Positions 26,721 through 35,599 of a DNA stretch of 64,000 bases are shown here, in pieces. Location of the stretch: the NCBI GenBank assembly GCA_041751425.1, contig JBGSXL010000016.1, positions 60,857 to 124,856 of the forward strand, in the 5' to 3' direction. Both the position numbers and the translations under genes were made by a program. How positions within the stretch are numbered: position 1 is the first letter of the stretch; each line of letters opens with the position of its first letter. The notes below the pieces were generated by a model, which was not told the origin of the DNA, made no database searches, and was given only the letters and a program-made list of their open reading frames with translations. Source of the DNA: JAVVEG01 sp041751425 (lineage in GTDB: Bacteria > Pseudomonadota > Gammaproteobacteria > Pseudomonadales > Pseudohongiellaceae).

Positions 26721-27203
26721 ATGAAAACAGCAGTTATCCAGATCATTATGGGATCCCAATCTGACTGGGAAGTGATGCAGGAAGCAGGAGTCGTTCTTGA
26801 CGCCCTTGGGCTGTCTTATCACTCGCGCGTGGTTTCGGCTCACCGCACACCGCATAGAATGTTTGAGTTCGCTTCGAACGCTGCGGACAATGGCGTCAAA
26901 CTGATCATCGCAGGTGCCGGCGGCGCCGCACATCTGCCCGGAATGGTAGCGGCTCTCACTCATTTGCCTGTAATTGCCGTACCTGTACCCAGCAAACATT
27001 TAAATGGGTTAGACAGTCTGCTTTCCATTGCACAAATGCCTCGCGGTGTCGCAGTAGCAACACAGGCTATCGGTGCATCGGGGGCGTTCAATGCGGGGCT
27101 ACTCGCAGCACAAATACTAGCTCTGGAAGACAGCACTTTGCGGCAGCGTCTGATTTTTTGGCGTAAAGAGCAAACAAGTCAAGTAGCAGAGGAGATTGCG
27201 TAA
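26721..27203 (+). CDS. purE: N5-carboxyaminoimidazole ribonucleotide mutase PurE
   Basis: A 160-residue class I PurE. It shows IIMGSQSDWEVM (residues 8-19, phosphate loop with Ser12 and Asp15), VSAHRTPHRM (the catalytic His), IIAGAGGAAHLPGMVA and VPVPSKHLNGLDSLLSIAQMP. It converts N5-CAIR to CAIR in de novo purine synthesis, using the product of PurK. GGGAG is placed about 6-7 bases before the ATG. It begins 52 bases after the SbtA-like gene and its stop overlaps the purK start (TAATG), so it belongs to one operon with purK and probably with the transporter. A second purE elsewhere in the genome cannot be excluded. Confidence 0.95.
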   Translation: MKTAVIQIIMGSQSDWEVMQEAGVVLDALGLSYHSRVVSAHRTPHRMFEFASNAADNGVKLIIAGAGGAAHLPGMVAALTHLPVIAVPVPSKHLNGLDSLLSIAQMPRGVAVATQAIGASGAFNAGLLAAQILALEDSTLRQRLIFWRKEQTSQVAEEIA

Positions 27204-28375
27204 TGCACATAGCGATATTTGGCTGCGGACAATTAGCAAGAATGCTGGCCTTAGCGGGGTGGCCAATGGGAATCCGGTTTAGTTTTATTGCAGATACTGA
27301 AGAAGACACACGATGCGTCGAAGGACTTGGCGCGGTGCTGCGCTTGTCTGAGAAAAAAGCACCGCACGTGTTGTTTGAGGAGTTGGGAAAGCCCGATGTG
27401 ATCACCATTGAAAAGGAATCCGTTAACACAGCAATATTACGCGAACTAAGTCACTTTTGCTCTGTAGCGCCGAACGCAGAAATTCTCTGGCAGGTACAAA
27501 ACCGGGCGCGCCAGAAAGAGTTTTTGAACGAGTATAATATTCCCACCGCGCCCTATGTGCGGATTCAGCAGAAGCCCCAACTTGCGGAAGCCGTAAAAGT
27601 GCTGGGCTATCCAGTGATTATCAAGTCCTGCGAACAAGGTTATGACGGACAACAGCAGTGGCGCATACACAACGACGGCGAAGCAAATGCTTTTATCAAC
27701 AGCATGGTGGAAATTACCGATGCCATTGTAGAGAAGATGCTTGCTTTCTCAATGGAGATATCCGTGCTTGGCGTACGGAACACAAAGGGCGAAATCGCTG
27801 TTTATGAGCCCAGCGAGAACCACCATCGTAACGGGGTATTGTCCGTATCAATTAGCCCACCGCCGACTCTGAGTGCCGAGCTGAAAATTGAACTCAAGAG
27901 CATGGTTACCGAATTGTTGCGTCGCTGCAATTACGTTGGTTTACTCGCCATCGAATGTTTCGTGGTAGATGGCAAGATTGTTGTGAATGAGCTTGCTCCT
28001 CGTACCCACAATAGCGGGCATTGGACGCAGAACGGTGCAGTGTGTAACCAGTTTGAAAACCATCTCCGCGCAATCTGCGGAAAAACGCTGGGTTCAACTG
28101 CAAGTCTTGGCCATTGCGCAATGATTAATTTATTGGGGTGCGATGCTCCGGACGAATTAATTTCCTGGCCTCACGCACATCTGCACTGGTACAACAAAAA
28201 ATTACGCCCCGGTCGCAAAATGGGGCACATTAATTTGCTGCAAGAGAACTCTAACGAACTGCAGGATGACCTGAGTCATGCGCTACAAATGCTGTCTTCT
28301 GAACAGAACAAATTACATGCGCATGAAAAAAGCAGCGGCAATGCCATTGTCAGGCAGATCGTCGAGCCTCGCTGA
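27203..28375 (+). CDS. purK: N5-carboxyaminoimidazole ribonucleotide synthase PurK (divergent)
   Basis: A 390-residue ATP-grasp enzyme. It joins AIR, ATP and bicarbonate to give N5-CAIR, the substrate of PurE. Visible parts are IFGCGQLARMLALAG, a central ATP-grasp region with VIIKSCEQGYDGQQQW, and the conserved end ELAPRTHNSGHWTQNGA. It is more divergent than usual: the motif that normally reads like TYEFENV is ITIEKESV, the canonical KTRRGGYDG is KSCEQGYDG, and there is an extra C-terminal tail of about 25 residues. It may be a second, specialised PurK. The end overlaps the convergent djlA-like gene by 26 bases. Confidence 0.9.
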   Translation: MHIAIFGCGQLARMLALAGWPMGIRFSFIADTEEDTRCVEGLGAVLRLSEKKAPHVLFEELGKPDVITIEKESVNTAILRELSHFCSVAPNAEILWQVQNRARQKEFLNEYNIPTAPYVRIQQKPQLAEAVKVLGYPVIIKSCEQGYDGQQQWRIHNDGEANAFINSMVEITDAIVEKMLAFSMEISVLGVRNTKGEIAVYEPSENHHRNGVLSVSISPPPTLSAELKIELKSMVTELLRRCNYVGLLAIECFVVDGKIVVNELAPRTHNSGHWTQNGAVCNQFENHLRAICGKTLGSTASLGHCAMINLLGCDAPDELISWPHAHLHWYNKKLRPGRKMGHINLLQENSNELQDDLSHALQMLSSEQNKLHAHEKSSGNAIVRQIVEPR

Positions 28376-29120
28376 CCAGATCGTACGCGCTGGTTATTTC
28401 ACTGGCTTTCTTTGCGGCCATTTCCCGCATGCTTTCCGGTAAGCCCTGACTGGCCAGCTTGTCCGGATGGTGTTCGTTCATCAGGCGCCGATAGGCTTTT
28501 TTCAGGTCCGCGTCGGACACTGAGGGCGCAACACCCAAAACCTGATAGGCGGCAGCCAGTTTCTGACTCGAAGACTGTGTGGGGCTTCCAGCTTGGCCGC
28601 CACCACGCAGCATCGCTTCCAATTGATCAACCTGAGCTTCTGGAATTCCCAATCCGCGTGCTATGCGCAGCAACATACGATGCTCGGCTGGATGGATTTG
28701 CCCATCCGCTGCAACGGCTGTTATCTGTATCTGCAGGAACATGCGCAACAGCGCGGGATTACCGCGGCTCAAACGGCGAAATTCCGCTAACTCTTTATCA
28801 ACATTGAAACCATCAGACTTGCCACGGTTGAACGCTGCAATCGCTGCTTCGCGTTGCGTAGCAGATAGATGCATTTGTTTAAAAACATTCTCTGCTGCCT
28901 GCACTTCATTCTTACTGACTATCCCATCCGCCTTGCATAGGGCGCCCATGACAGCGAACATGGAATCCAGAAACCCGGACTGGATAGCGGCGATACCTCC
29001 CGTGGCCGCATTTTTCAAATATCCGAAAACGAAAATACCGAAAACAGCGCCAAGAATGAAACCCGCGCCGCCTCCAAGCATTGAACCAATAAACCCACCT
29101 ATCAGAATTGCTGCCAGCAT
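28350..29120 (-). CDS. djlA: DjlA-like membrane-anchored co-chaperone (TerB-DnaJ)
   Basis: A 256-residue protein with three parts. An N-terminal Gly-rich membrane anchor (about 1-35, LIGGFIGSMLGGGAGFILG) is followed by a TerB-like helical domain (about 50-160, CKADGIVSKNEVQAAENVF and AAVAADGQIHPAEHRMLL) and a C-terminal J domain (about 190-256). The J domain has AYQVLGVAPSVSDADLKKAYRRLM, the HPD tripeptide in EHHPDKL, and ASEITSAYDLV. This is the DjlA order; such proteins stimulate DnaK ATPase activity at the inner membrane. It overlaps the 3' end of purK on the other strand by 26 bases. The usual neighbours of djlA are not seen here. Confidence 0.92.
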   Translation of the reverse strand: MLAAILIGGFIGSMLGGGAGFILGAVFGIFVFGYLKNAATGGIAAIQSGFLDSMFAVMGALCKADGIVSKNEVQAAENVFKQMHLSATQREAAIAAFNRGKSDGFNVDKELAEFRRLSRGNPALLRMFLQIQITAVAADGQIHPAEHRMLLRIARGLGIPEAQVDQLEAMLRGGGQAGSPTQSSSQKLAAAYQVLGVAPSVSDADLKKAYRRLMNEHHPDKLASQGLPESMREMAAKKASEITSAYDLVSEARRSA

Positions 29121-29211
29121 ATTTCTCTCTTGACTCTACCTGCTTTGCTTTCCAGGTTTTTTACGTTTACACGCTTCGCAAACTAAATGGTCTGCACTTC
29201 TGTCTCGTTGC

Positions 29212-30033
29212 TCAGCCTTTAAATACAGGTGGACGTTTCTCAAAATGTGCCATAACAGCCTCTGCCTGGTTCGGCGATCCCATTAATTGATGAATGACTT
29301 CGCGTTCCGCTGCAAACTGCTCGGCAACGCCGGCACTGGTTTGCAAATTTAATAAACGCTTGGCGCCTCGGACGGCATCCGGGTTGCGGCTGGCGATCTC
29401 TGCGGCCAATGTCAGTGCAGCCTGCAAAGGTTCCTCCGATAAATGGGTGACCAGACCCATTCCATGGCCATCTGCGGCACTGATAATCTTTGCCGTGAAT
29501 ACCAGTTCCTTGGCAATGTCCGGCCTGACCAACCGGGACAGGGTCAGGGTTGCCGTCATATCCGGCGTAATACCCCAATGGAGTTCCCGCACTGACAATT
29601 GCGTTTGCGGATGCGCAATGCGAATGTCAGCACCCAGCGCAATCTGCATCCCACCGCCCAGGGCATGACCGTGCATGGCAGCAATAACCGGCACTGGCAC
29701 CTCCTGCCACACCCAACAAATCTGTTGCGCCAGATGGGTGATACGACCTTCGGCCATAGCGCCGGCATTCATCTTGCCGCTGCCTGATTCGCCCGCAGCC
29801 ATGACTTCGAAAGACGAGAAATCCAACCCCGCGCAAAACGAGGCACCTTCGCCTGAAATAACAACAACGCGCAGACCAGCGAGAGTCTTGAGATGCTCGC
29901 CCACAGCAGCCAGAGACGCGAACATGGCGTTGTCCAGAGCATTGCGCTTGTCTGCCCGGTTCAGGCGGACCTCTGCAACTCCGTTCTGCATTGTTAACGT
30001 GACGCGATCTTCTATGATACCCGGTACGGACAT
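29212..30033 (-). CDS. Enoyl-CoA hydratase/isomerase family (crotonase) protein
   Basis: A 273-residue crotonase-fold protein. It has VRLNRADKRNALDNAM near the start, an oxyanion-hole segment GEGASFCAGLDFSSF, HALGGGMQIALGADIRIA as the second oxyanion element, and LHWGITPDMTATLTLSRLV. The residue in the first catalytic position (Glu in GMGEA-type hydratases) is not the usual one, so it may be an isomerase, hydrolase or other crotonase rather than a true hydratase. GGAG is placed before ATG. It stands alone, with a divergent methyltransferase upstream and djlA downstream; no other beta-oxidation genes are present. Confidence 0.87.
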   Translation of the reverse strand: MSVPGIIEDRVTLTMQNGVAEVRLNRADKRNALDNAMFASLAAVGEHLKTLAGLRVVVISGEGASFCAGLDFSSFEVMAAGESGSGKMNAGAMAEGRITHLAQQICWVWQEVPVPVIAAMHGHALGGGMQIALGADIRIAHPQTQLSVRELHWGITPDMTATLTLSRLVRPDIAKELVFTAKIISAADGHGMGLVTHLSEEPLQAALTLAAEIASRNPDAVRGAKRLLNLQTSAGVAEQFAAEREVIHQLMGSPNQAEAVMAHFEKRPPVFKG

Positions 30034-30300
30034 GCTGCTTTACTCCTTCAAAAAATTGCGGAACCATCCGATTGATCGTGTTGCTGGATCTCCTTTGTCT
30101 TTTGGTGGACAGTGGGCAGATCAACGGTCTGGTTACTGACCGGCTAATATGCCTGATACCAAACATCAGTACAATTGTGCATTCTTAGCCTAGCGGCGGA
30201 TCTGCAGTAAACTTGCCAATGATCCACGTTTTCGACAAACTCCGGTTCTGAACTGGAACCCATTGCTGTTTCCGCTGTAATAACCAGACTGGCCTAAAGC

Positions 30301-31224
30301 ATGCTGCCCGAAAATAATAAAAGTTCCGGTCACCGGGCATCCGCTGAGCAAATCGCCCGGTACTACAATGACAACACCAGCAAGTTCCTGAAATTGGGCG
30401 GTAGTGGCGCCACGGCTGCCATTCATCGCGCCATATGGGCGCCGGGTGTTGCCAACAAAGCGCAGTCATTCAACTATTTGAATGCTCTGGTAGCTCTGGC
30501 AGTTGAACCACTGTTCACCGACAGTCAGAAACCTTTTCGGATGCTCGATTTAGGATGCGGCGTTGGGGGCACTGCAACCTGGCTGGCGCAAGCGCTGGTG
30601 AGGATGGCAGATGAGCGCAGCCTTTCAGCAGCAAACCGTAAAGTGCAAGTAACAGGTGTCACTATCAGCGAGGCGCAAATGCAGATCGCTAACCAACGCG
30701 CGGAAGAGCTTGGGCTGAGTGACAAAGTCAATTTTGTATTGGGTGATTTTTCGGCGATACCTGCCCTGGAACCAGTTGCTGCCGCGTATGCGATAGAGTC
30801 TTTTGTGCATGCGCAAAGTGCCGAATCGTTTTTTACCATGGCCCATAAGCAACTTCTGCCCGGCGGCAGGTTGATAATCTGTGATGATTTTTTAGCAGCG
30901 AAGTCAGGAAGCGGTGACTCTGCACCCTTGCAGGCAGAAAGATGGGTGGCTCGTTTCAGAAAGGGCTGGCATCTGAACAATCTTTTGACTGTACAGGCGA
31001 CTATCAAGGCTGCTGATGAAGCGGGTTTTACTCTTTTGGAGAAACACGACCTTTCCGCTTATGTACGCTCTTTCAACCCGGCTTTACTCTGGCTGGTAAC
31101 AACGCTGACCCGCCTGCCGGTGCGACACGCCTATTGGCAGAATCTGTCCGGGGGCACAGCGCTGCAGGTTTGTGTGCGCCAGGGCTGGACGCAGTACCAG
31201 GCCCTGGTGTGGGAGAAGCGATAG
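30301..31224 (+). CDS. Class I SAM-dependent methyltransferase (small-molecule type)
   Basis: A 307-residue protein with a Rossmann core: FRMLDLGCGVGGTATWLA (about 80-97, motif I), VQVTGVTISEAQMQIANQRAEELG (motif II and the acidic ribose ligand) and LLPGGRLIICDDFLAA. This layout matches gamma-tocopherol/sterol-type and UbiE/CFA-like methyltransferases that modify lipophilic substrates. The N-terminal 60 residues (ARYYNDNTSKFLKLGGSGATAAIHRAIWAPG) resemble the helix cap of such enzymes. No Shine-Dalgarno sequence is obvious. It is divergent from the crotonase, 267 bases away, and ends just before the convergent DUF1501 gene. The substrate is unknown. Confidence 0.82.
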   Translation: MLPENNKSSGHRASAEQIARYYNDNTSKFLKLGGSGATAAIHRAIWAPGVANKAQSFNYLNALVALAVEPLFTDSQKPFRMLDLGCGVGGTATWLAQALVRMADERSLSAANRKVQVTGVTISEAQMQIANQRAEELGLSDKVNFVLGDFSAIPALEPVAAAYAIESFVHAQSAESFFTMAHKQLLPGGRLIICDDFLAAKSGSGDSAPLQAERWVARFRKGWHLNNLLTVQATIKAADEAGFTLLEKHDLSAYVRSFNPALLWLVTTLTRLPVRHAYWQNLSGGTALQVCVRQGWTQYQALVWEKR

Positions 31225-31233
31225 CGCAACCTA

Positions 31234-32439
31234 TCAAGAGTACAACCCCTCAATAAGTGATACATGGCTACTGCCGGGGAAGACAATTTCGTCCAGTGCA
31301 CTGCGTGAATAGCCCATATGCTGATGCATCACCGTTTTCAGCAGGCTTCTCATATCATTAGCTGGCTGCAGATCACGTCCCTCATACAGTTGGCTTGCAG
31401 CCACACCGGGCCAGTCGCCCAATAAAGCTTGCGCACCGGATAACGACAGAGCGCCTCCCGCCACAAATGCCACGCCACCGGTTCCGTGGTCTGAACCACC
31501 AGATCCATTGACCCGCACGGTGCGCCCAAATTCGGTTACAACCACGACAGAGGTATTGGCCCATTGTTGTCCCATACCTTGCTTCAATGCATTCAACCCT
31601 GCATCCAGCTCAGCAAACTTACGGGGCAGTTGTCCCTGCTCATTGCCCTGATTGGCGTGGGTATCCCAACCTTCACTTTCCAGGACCACCAGATCGGGAC
31701 CATTATCAGGAGTTGTCAGAAAACCCACAGCCGCATCGACCAACCCCGGAAAAGTTGGCGCAGCCTGGGAGTTCGTATTAATGCCAGATGACCCTGCAAT
31801 TCCTTGCGCGAACAATGCCTGCTCCAGTCTGGGCCCGAGAAATGCATCCTCGGCATACATTCCGGTGAGACGGCCCATCGTGTTTTCCGTCAGGGCAGGA
31901 TGAATAGCTGGCGACCAGGACGCTGTGCTGGCCGCACCACGCAACACCAGAGGCATGGCTTGACCAATAACCATCGCCTGCTGTGTGCTGTTATAGGCTA
32001 TCGCGCGATTGAGCCAACCATCTGCACTGTTGTTTGCCATATCCAGACCGCTCTCCAGCACGTTTTGTCCATCAAAATGAGAGCGCTGACGATACGGAGT
32101 GGCTGTCGCATGCAATATGCCGAGCTCGCCTGACTGATGCATCTGGAACATATTGGCAAAAGCCGGATGCAGAGCGAAATGATTGTCCAGTTTCAACAAT
32201 GTATTATCCGGAGGTACCAGCGAACCGCGGAACTCGAGCAGAGAAGGTTCGCTGTAAGGTACCACTGCTGCTAATCCGTCCATGGCTCCACGCAGAATGA
32301 TGACTACTAACCGGTTCGCACTGCCATCTGTTGTGCTCGCCCAGCTAATGCCGGGCAGACAACCCGCAGCGCTCAGCAGTAAAGTATTCTTGAGAAATCT
32401 GCGTCGCGAGCTCATTAAAGCTGGTTTATTTGCAGGCAT
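31234..32439 (-). CDS. DUF1501 protein with twin-arginine signal
   Basis: I choose ATG 32439 (401 residues) because GGAGGGC lies just upstream; the frame begins a little earlier. Near the start SSRRRFLKNTLLL is a Tat motif, so the folded protein is exported. The body has the sulfatase-like DUF1501 pattern: VVIILRGAMDGLAAVVPY, ILHATATPYRQRSHFDGQN, VVVTEFGRTVRVNGSGGSDHGTGGVAFV. Such proteins are always found next to DUF1800 partners; their biochemical role is not settled. The gene follows the DUF1800 gene at once, and its ribosome-binding site lies inside that gene's 3' end, so translation is probably coupled. Confidence 0.87.
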   Translation of the reverse strand: MPANKPALMSSRRRFLKNTLLLSAAGCLPGISWASTTDGSANRLVVIILRGAMDGLAAVVPYSEPSLLEFRGSLVPPDNTLLKLDNHFALHPAFANMFQMHQSGELGILHATATPYRQRSHFDGQNVLESGLDMANNSADGWLNRAIAYNSTQQAMVIGQAMPLVLRGAASTASWSPAIHPALTENTMGRLTGMYAEDAFLGPRLEQALFAQGIAGSSGINTNSQAAPTFPGLVDAAVGFLTTPDNGPDLVVLESEGWDTHANQGNEQGQLPRKFAELDAGLNALKQGMGQQWANTSVVVVTEFGRTVRVNGSGGSDHGTGGVAFVAGGALSLSGAQALLGDWPGVAASQLYEGRDLQPANDMRSLLKTVMHQHMGYSRSALDEIVFPGSSHVSLIEGLYS

Positions 32440-32441
32440 TT

Positions 32442-33845
32442 TCAGGCCCTCCATTGAAACTGTGGACTACCGAGCAACAGAGTCAGCGCTTGTAACCTGC
32501 TCTCCGCTCTGCTCACAGTCGTCTGCAGAGCCACATCATCGGGCAGAATCTGTTTGGCGAGTGCAACGGAATCGAACCCATTGCCCAGTACCTGACCCAC
32601 TTGATTCATGAACTCTATCCGTTTCATCAGTGCGTCCGGTCCTCCCCAGTGTTCCGCCTCTTCCGGCCAACCAGCCGGGGACTGTGCGCTGAAAGGGCGC
32701 TGATTGAAGCCGCTTTGAATGGCGGTCAACTGATTCAAAACATCCTGTGTCAGGGTCAATTCAGGGAACGCGCGCAAAGTTGAAATGACATAGTCTTCGG
32801 CAGTCTTCAGCTTGCGGAAACTGCTATCCCATGCTTCATCAAGTTCCACGAGTTTGCGATGCAGGGCAGATAGATTGCCACGAGTCTGCATAAAGACCTG
32901 AGTCAGTTCAAAGACGGCTGCTTCAGGAGGAGTATCAGCGATGAAGTGTTGCGCCAGTTTGTAAGCGACAAAAGCCGCGGTGGAAGGATGGTGAGCGATG
33001 TCCCGCAGTGCTTGCTCTGCCTGGCGCTGCCCAGTGTCTGCATACGTTTTACCCAGCAACTGGCGGCTACCCGGCTCGTGAAATTGGGGCACGTAAAGAA
33101 ATGCACCGGGTTCAGATTGCGGGCTGCGCAACGTGTAGTTCTGTTGCGTCAGATTCACTGTCCAGCCGGTTAGCATCAACGCCAGAGAGCTCACGTCGCT
33201 TTGCGTGTAACCACCGTTAACCCCCAGCGTGTGCAGCTCCAGGATTTCGCGCGCCAGGTTTTCATTAGCACCCAATCGTCTTCTGGAACCGGCAGTGGAG
33301 TTGGGCCCAATGGATTGCACATTGTCCAGATAGATCAGCATGGCCGGATGCTGCATTACCGCCAGCAACATGTCTTCAAAAGAACCATTCATGTGGCTGC
33401 GAATGGCCTCATTCTCATAAGGCACGCCGGCATAAACCAGCAACTGCTCATTCTCAAGCGCTGCTATCGTGAAATGGTTAGACCAGAACCGTACCAGTCG
33501 CTCGGCAAACGGCCGATCAGTTTCGGCAGCCACCGCAAGGCGATCATTGTAGTAAGCCTGCTGTTGCAAGTAGGCTTGCGCTCTGCTTTGTCGGATAGTT
33601 GCGGAAGTATTGGAACCCGCCTCACGCTGCGATTGCAGTAACCTGCGATGATGGAACTCGGTATCGCCCCGGCTAATAGCCTGGCTGGACGTAGGCAAAC
33701 TCTGATAACGGGCAGGCACTATATGTGTGTCATTCAATTGCGCAAGCAACCAACCTTTAGAGTCGGGGCTTATCTCGACCAACTCGCCGGGCTGCAAACC
33801 AAGGCCGAATTTATTGGCGGCGATGAAAGGTGAGTAAATTGACAT
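32442..33845 (-). CDS. DUF1800 protein
   Basis: ATG 33845 with GGAG upstream gives 467 residues (MSIYSPFIAANKFGLG). DUF1800 features are clear: RLVRFWSNHFTIA, GSFEDMLLAVMQHPAMLIYLDN, GANENLAREILELHTLGVNGGYTQSDV, LTGWTV, and FVAYKLAQHFIADTPPEAAV. The role of the family is unknown; the NENLARE-type motif is its hallmark. No clear signal peptide is seen, while the partner DUF1501 protein has a Tat signal, so the pair may leave the cell together. It is the first gene of the two-gene operon. Confidence 0.9.
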   Translation of the reverse strand: MSIYSPFIAANKFGLGLQPGELVEISPDSKGWLLAQLNDTHIVPARYQSLPTSSQAISRGDTEFHHRRLLQSQREAGSNTSATIRQSRAQAYLQQQAYYNDRLAVAAETDRPFAERLVRFWSNHFTIAALENEQLLVYAGVPYENEAIRSHMNGSFEDMLLAVMQHPAMLIYLDNVQSIGPNSTAGSRRRLGANENLAREILELHTLGVNGGYTQSDVSSLALMLTGWTVNLTQQNYTLRSPQSEPGAFLYVPQFHEPGSRQLLGKTYADTGQRQAEQALRDIAHHPSTAAFVAYKLAQHFIADTPPEAAVFELTQVFMQTRGNLSALHRKLVELDEAWDSSFRKLKTAEDYVISTLRAFPELTLTQDVLNQLTAIQSGFNQRPFSAQSPAGWPEEAEHWGGPDALMKRIEFMNQVGQVLGNGFDSVALAKQILPDDVALQTTVSRAESRLQALTLLLGSPQFQWRA

Positions 33846-33946
33846 GACGTACTCCAAAAGAGCGATTCATTCAGTATACGCTTGTGCATGAAACTTCCGT
33901 CGCTACTTTTGTAAATTTATTTGCTACACCTGTCACAACACACATG

Positions 33947-34438
33947 CTACTTCCAAATGAATGCTGTTTTTTCTGTTACATCACCGCGGTATTGCAACTG
34001 CAAACCTTTGAGAAAATTTCTCAGAATCTGGTCCTTACATTCGCGGTAATGTTTATGGGTAGACTTGCGGAAAAATGCTGTTAATTCATGTTTGCTCAAC
34101 CTGAACCCGGTTGACTCCAGCAGAGTCAGCACGTCATCAGATTGCAGATTCAGGGCAATCTTCAGTTTCATAAAAACCATGTTGTTGTTCAACACTTGTT
34201 CCGGCACAGACTGAACACCTTCCTTCCTGCCGCGCATGGCAACGATCAATCCATTCAGGAAGGTAGCCATCGTGACATCGTCACAAAACTCGAAACCGTC
34301 ATCGTCCTCCTGCTTCAACCAGTTGCACACCTGTTCGCGTGTCACCTGCAAGTCGGCCAGAGCGAACAACTCGATCATGGCATTGTCGTCATAGTCGAAT
34401 ATGTAGCGCAACCGTCGCATAACATCGTTATTAATCAT
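33947..34438 (-). CDS. DUF1456 (YehS-like) protein
   Basis: ATG 34438 gives 163 residues (MINNDVMRRLRYIFDYDDN). This is the DUF1456 family, made of two similar halves: residues about 1-70 (RRLRYIFDYDDNAMIEL, VCNWLKQEDDDGFEFCDDVTMATFLNGLIVAMRG) and about 85-155 (LNNNMVFMKLKIALNLQSDDVLTLLESTGFRLSKHELTAFFRK, CKDQILRNFLKGLQLQYRG). The function is not known. Its start overlaps the stop of the S4-domain gene by eight bases, so translation is coupled. It is the last gene of a five-gene minus-strand operon. Confidence 0.85.
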   Translation of the reverse strand: MINNDVMRRLRYIFDYDDNAMIELFALADLQVTREQVCNWLKQEDDDGFEFCDDVTMATFLNGLIVAMRGRKEGVQSVPEQVLNNNMVFMKLKIALNLQSDDVLTLLESTGFRLSKHELTAFFRKSTHKHYRECKDQILRNFLKGLQLQYRGDVTEKTAFIWK

Positions 34439-34709
34439 TTTCGGTAGCCCGGGGCACAGTAGTTGCTTCAGAATTCTTTGCGGAAGCCGCTTCCGCACCT
34501 AGAAATATAATACGTAACTTTTCCTGTTTGAATTCGATGATATCGTTAGCCAGAATCTTCTTTCGCTTCTGAATCTCCACGACTCCGTTGACCAAAACCT
34601 CCCCTTCGGCAACCGCGGCTTTGGCGGCGGCACCACTGTCAACCAGCCCCTCGAACTTGAGAATCTTGTAAAGTTCAACCGGCACCTTGGTTACTTCAAC
34701 GTCTCGCAT
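34431..34709 (-). CDS. Small S4-domain RNA-binding protein (YbcJ-like)
   Basis: A 92-residue protein with an S4 RNA-binding domain: VELYKILKFEGLVDSGAAAKAAVAEGEVLVNGVVEIQKRKKI. The motif G-x-L-V-x-S-G-x-x-A and the VNG turn are typical of YbcJ. Such proteins are thought to bind structured RNA, but their target is unknown. A Ser/Ala/Glu-rich tail (about 70-92) is probably disordered. The stop overlaps the start of the DUF1456 gene, and 50 bases separate its start from the CvfB-like gene upstream. Both neighbours include another RNA-binding protein. Confidence 0.85.
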   Translation of the reverse strand: MRDVEVTKVPVELYKILKFEGLVDSGAAAKAAVAEGEVLVNGVVEIQKRKKILANDIIEFKQEKLRIIFLGAEAASAKNSEATTVPRATEND

Positions 34710-34759
34710 AATAGTTCACTTTTATTTGATTCATAAATTATTCACGGAGAAGGAGCTAA

Positions 34760-35599
34760 TCAATTGCTCTTCAGCAAACGGATACCATCTTTCTCGATTT
34801 CTATAATGCCGAGCTTATAGAGTCTGCCAACACTTTTCTTGAAGGCTGCCTTGCTCATGCCGAAGACATCAGCGATCTCTTCAGGCAGCGATTTATCGTG
34901 CACCGGTGCGAAGCCTTCATGTTTTTCCAAATACTTCCTGATAGTTTCGGCATGTTTATCCAGCGTTTCGTAACTACTCTGCAAACTTAAATCAAGCCTG
35001 CCATCGGGTCTCACAAACTTGATAAAACCACTGATACTCTGACCGAAACTCAGACGTTGGAAAACTTCGTTTTTGTACAACATGCCCCAGTGAGTGTGAT
35101 TAACAATTGCCTTGAAACCCAGGTCAGTGCTGTTGGCAATGATCAGATTCACTCTCTCTCCGTTGCGGAATGTGTGTGGTTTGTCATCATCCAGAAACTT
35201 GTCAATCTTGGACGAAGCCAGCAGACGGCCCTGATACTTGTCCAGGGTAATATACACAAGATAGGAGCGCCCGCTCTCCATAGGGCGATGCTGTTCAGAG
35301 AACGGTACGAACAGATCTTTCTCCAGCCCCCAATCCAGAAACGCGCCAACCTCGTTAACCTCTGCTACGGGTAAGTAGGCGAACTCACCCAGCATGGCAG
35401 CGGGTGTTCTGGTTGTCGCAACGGGTCGGTCCTCGCTGTCCAGATACAGGAACACGCGTACGCTGTCATCGACCTTGCGGCCCGGTGGCACATATTTGCG
35501 CGGCAGAAGAATTTTACCCAGATTCTCTGCATCCAGATAAACGCCAAACTCGGTCGCTTCGATTATCTGCAATGTGTACTGTCTGCCAATCTGAATCAT
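34760..35599 (-). CDS. CvfB-like S1-domain RNA-binding protein
   Basis: ATG 35599 gives 279 residues (MIQIGRQYTLQIIEATEFGVYLDAE). The CvfB/YitL layout is three S1-like modules (about 1-65, 70-135 and 140-215) and a C-terminal winged helix (about 220-279, with LPEEIADVFGMSKAAFKKSVGRLYKLGIIEIEKDGI). In the second module VGAFLDWGLEKDLFVPFSEQ is the characteristic motif. In Staphylococcus CvfB influences virulence-gene RNA levels; in this organism the role is unknown. Its ATG overlaps the asparaginase stop (ATGA), which shows translational coupling. Confidence 0.9.
   Translation of the reverse strand: MIQIGRQYTLQIIEATEFGVYLDAENLGKILLPRKYVPPGRKVDDSVRVFLYLDSEDRPVATTRTPAAMLGEFAYLPVAEVNEVGAFLDWGLEKDLFVPFSEQHRPMESGRSYLVYITLDKYQGRLLASSKIDKFLDDDKPHTFRNGERVNLIIANSTDLGFKAIVNHTHWGMLYKNEVFQRLSFGQSISGFIKFVRPDGRLDLSLQSSYETLDKHAETIRKYLEKHEGFAPVHDKSLPEEIADVFGMSKAAFKKSVGRLYKLGIIEIEKDGIRLLKSN

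Noticed and set aside
30034..30300. Possible small gene between the crotonase and methyltransferase genes
   Set aside because: Frames there are short and unstarted; the gap fits two divergent promoters.
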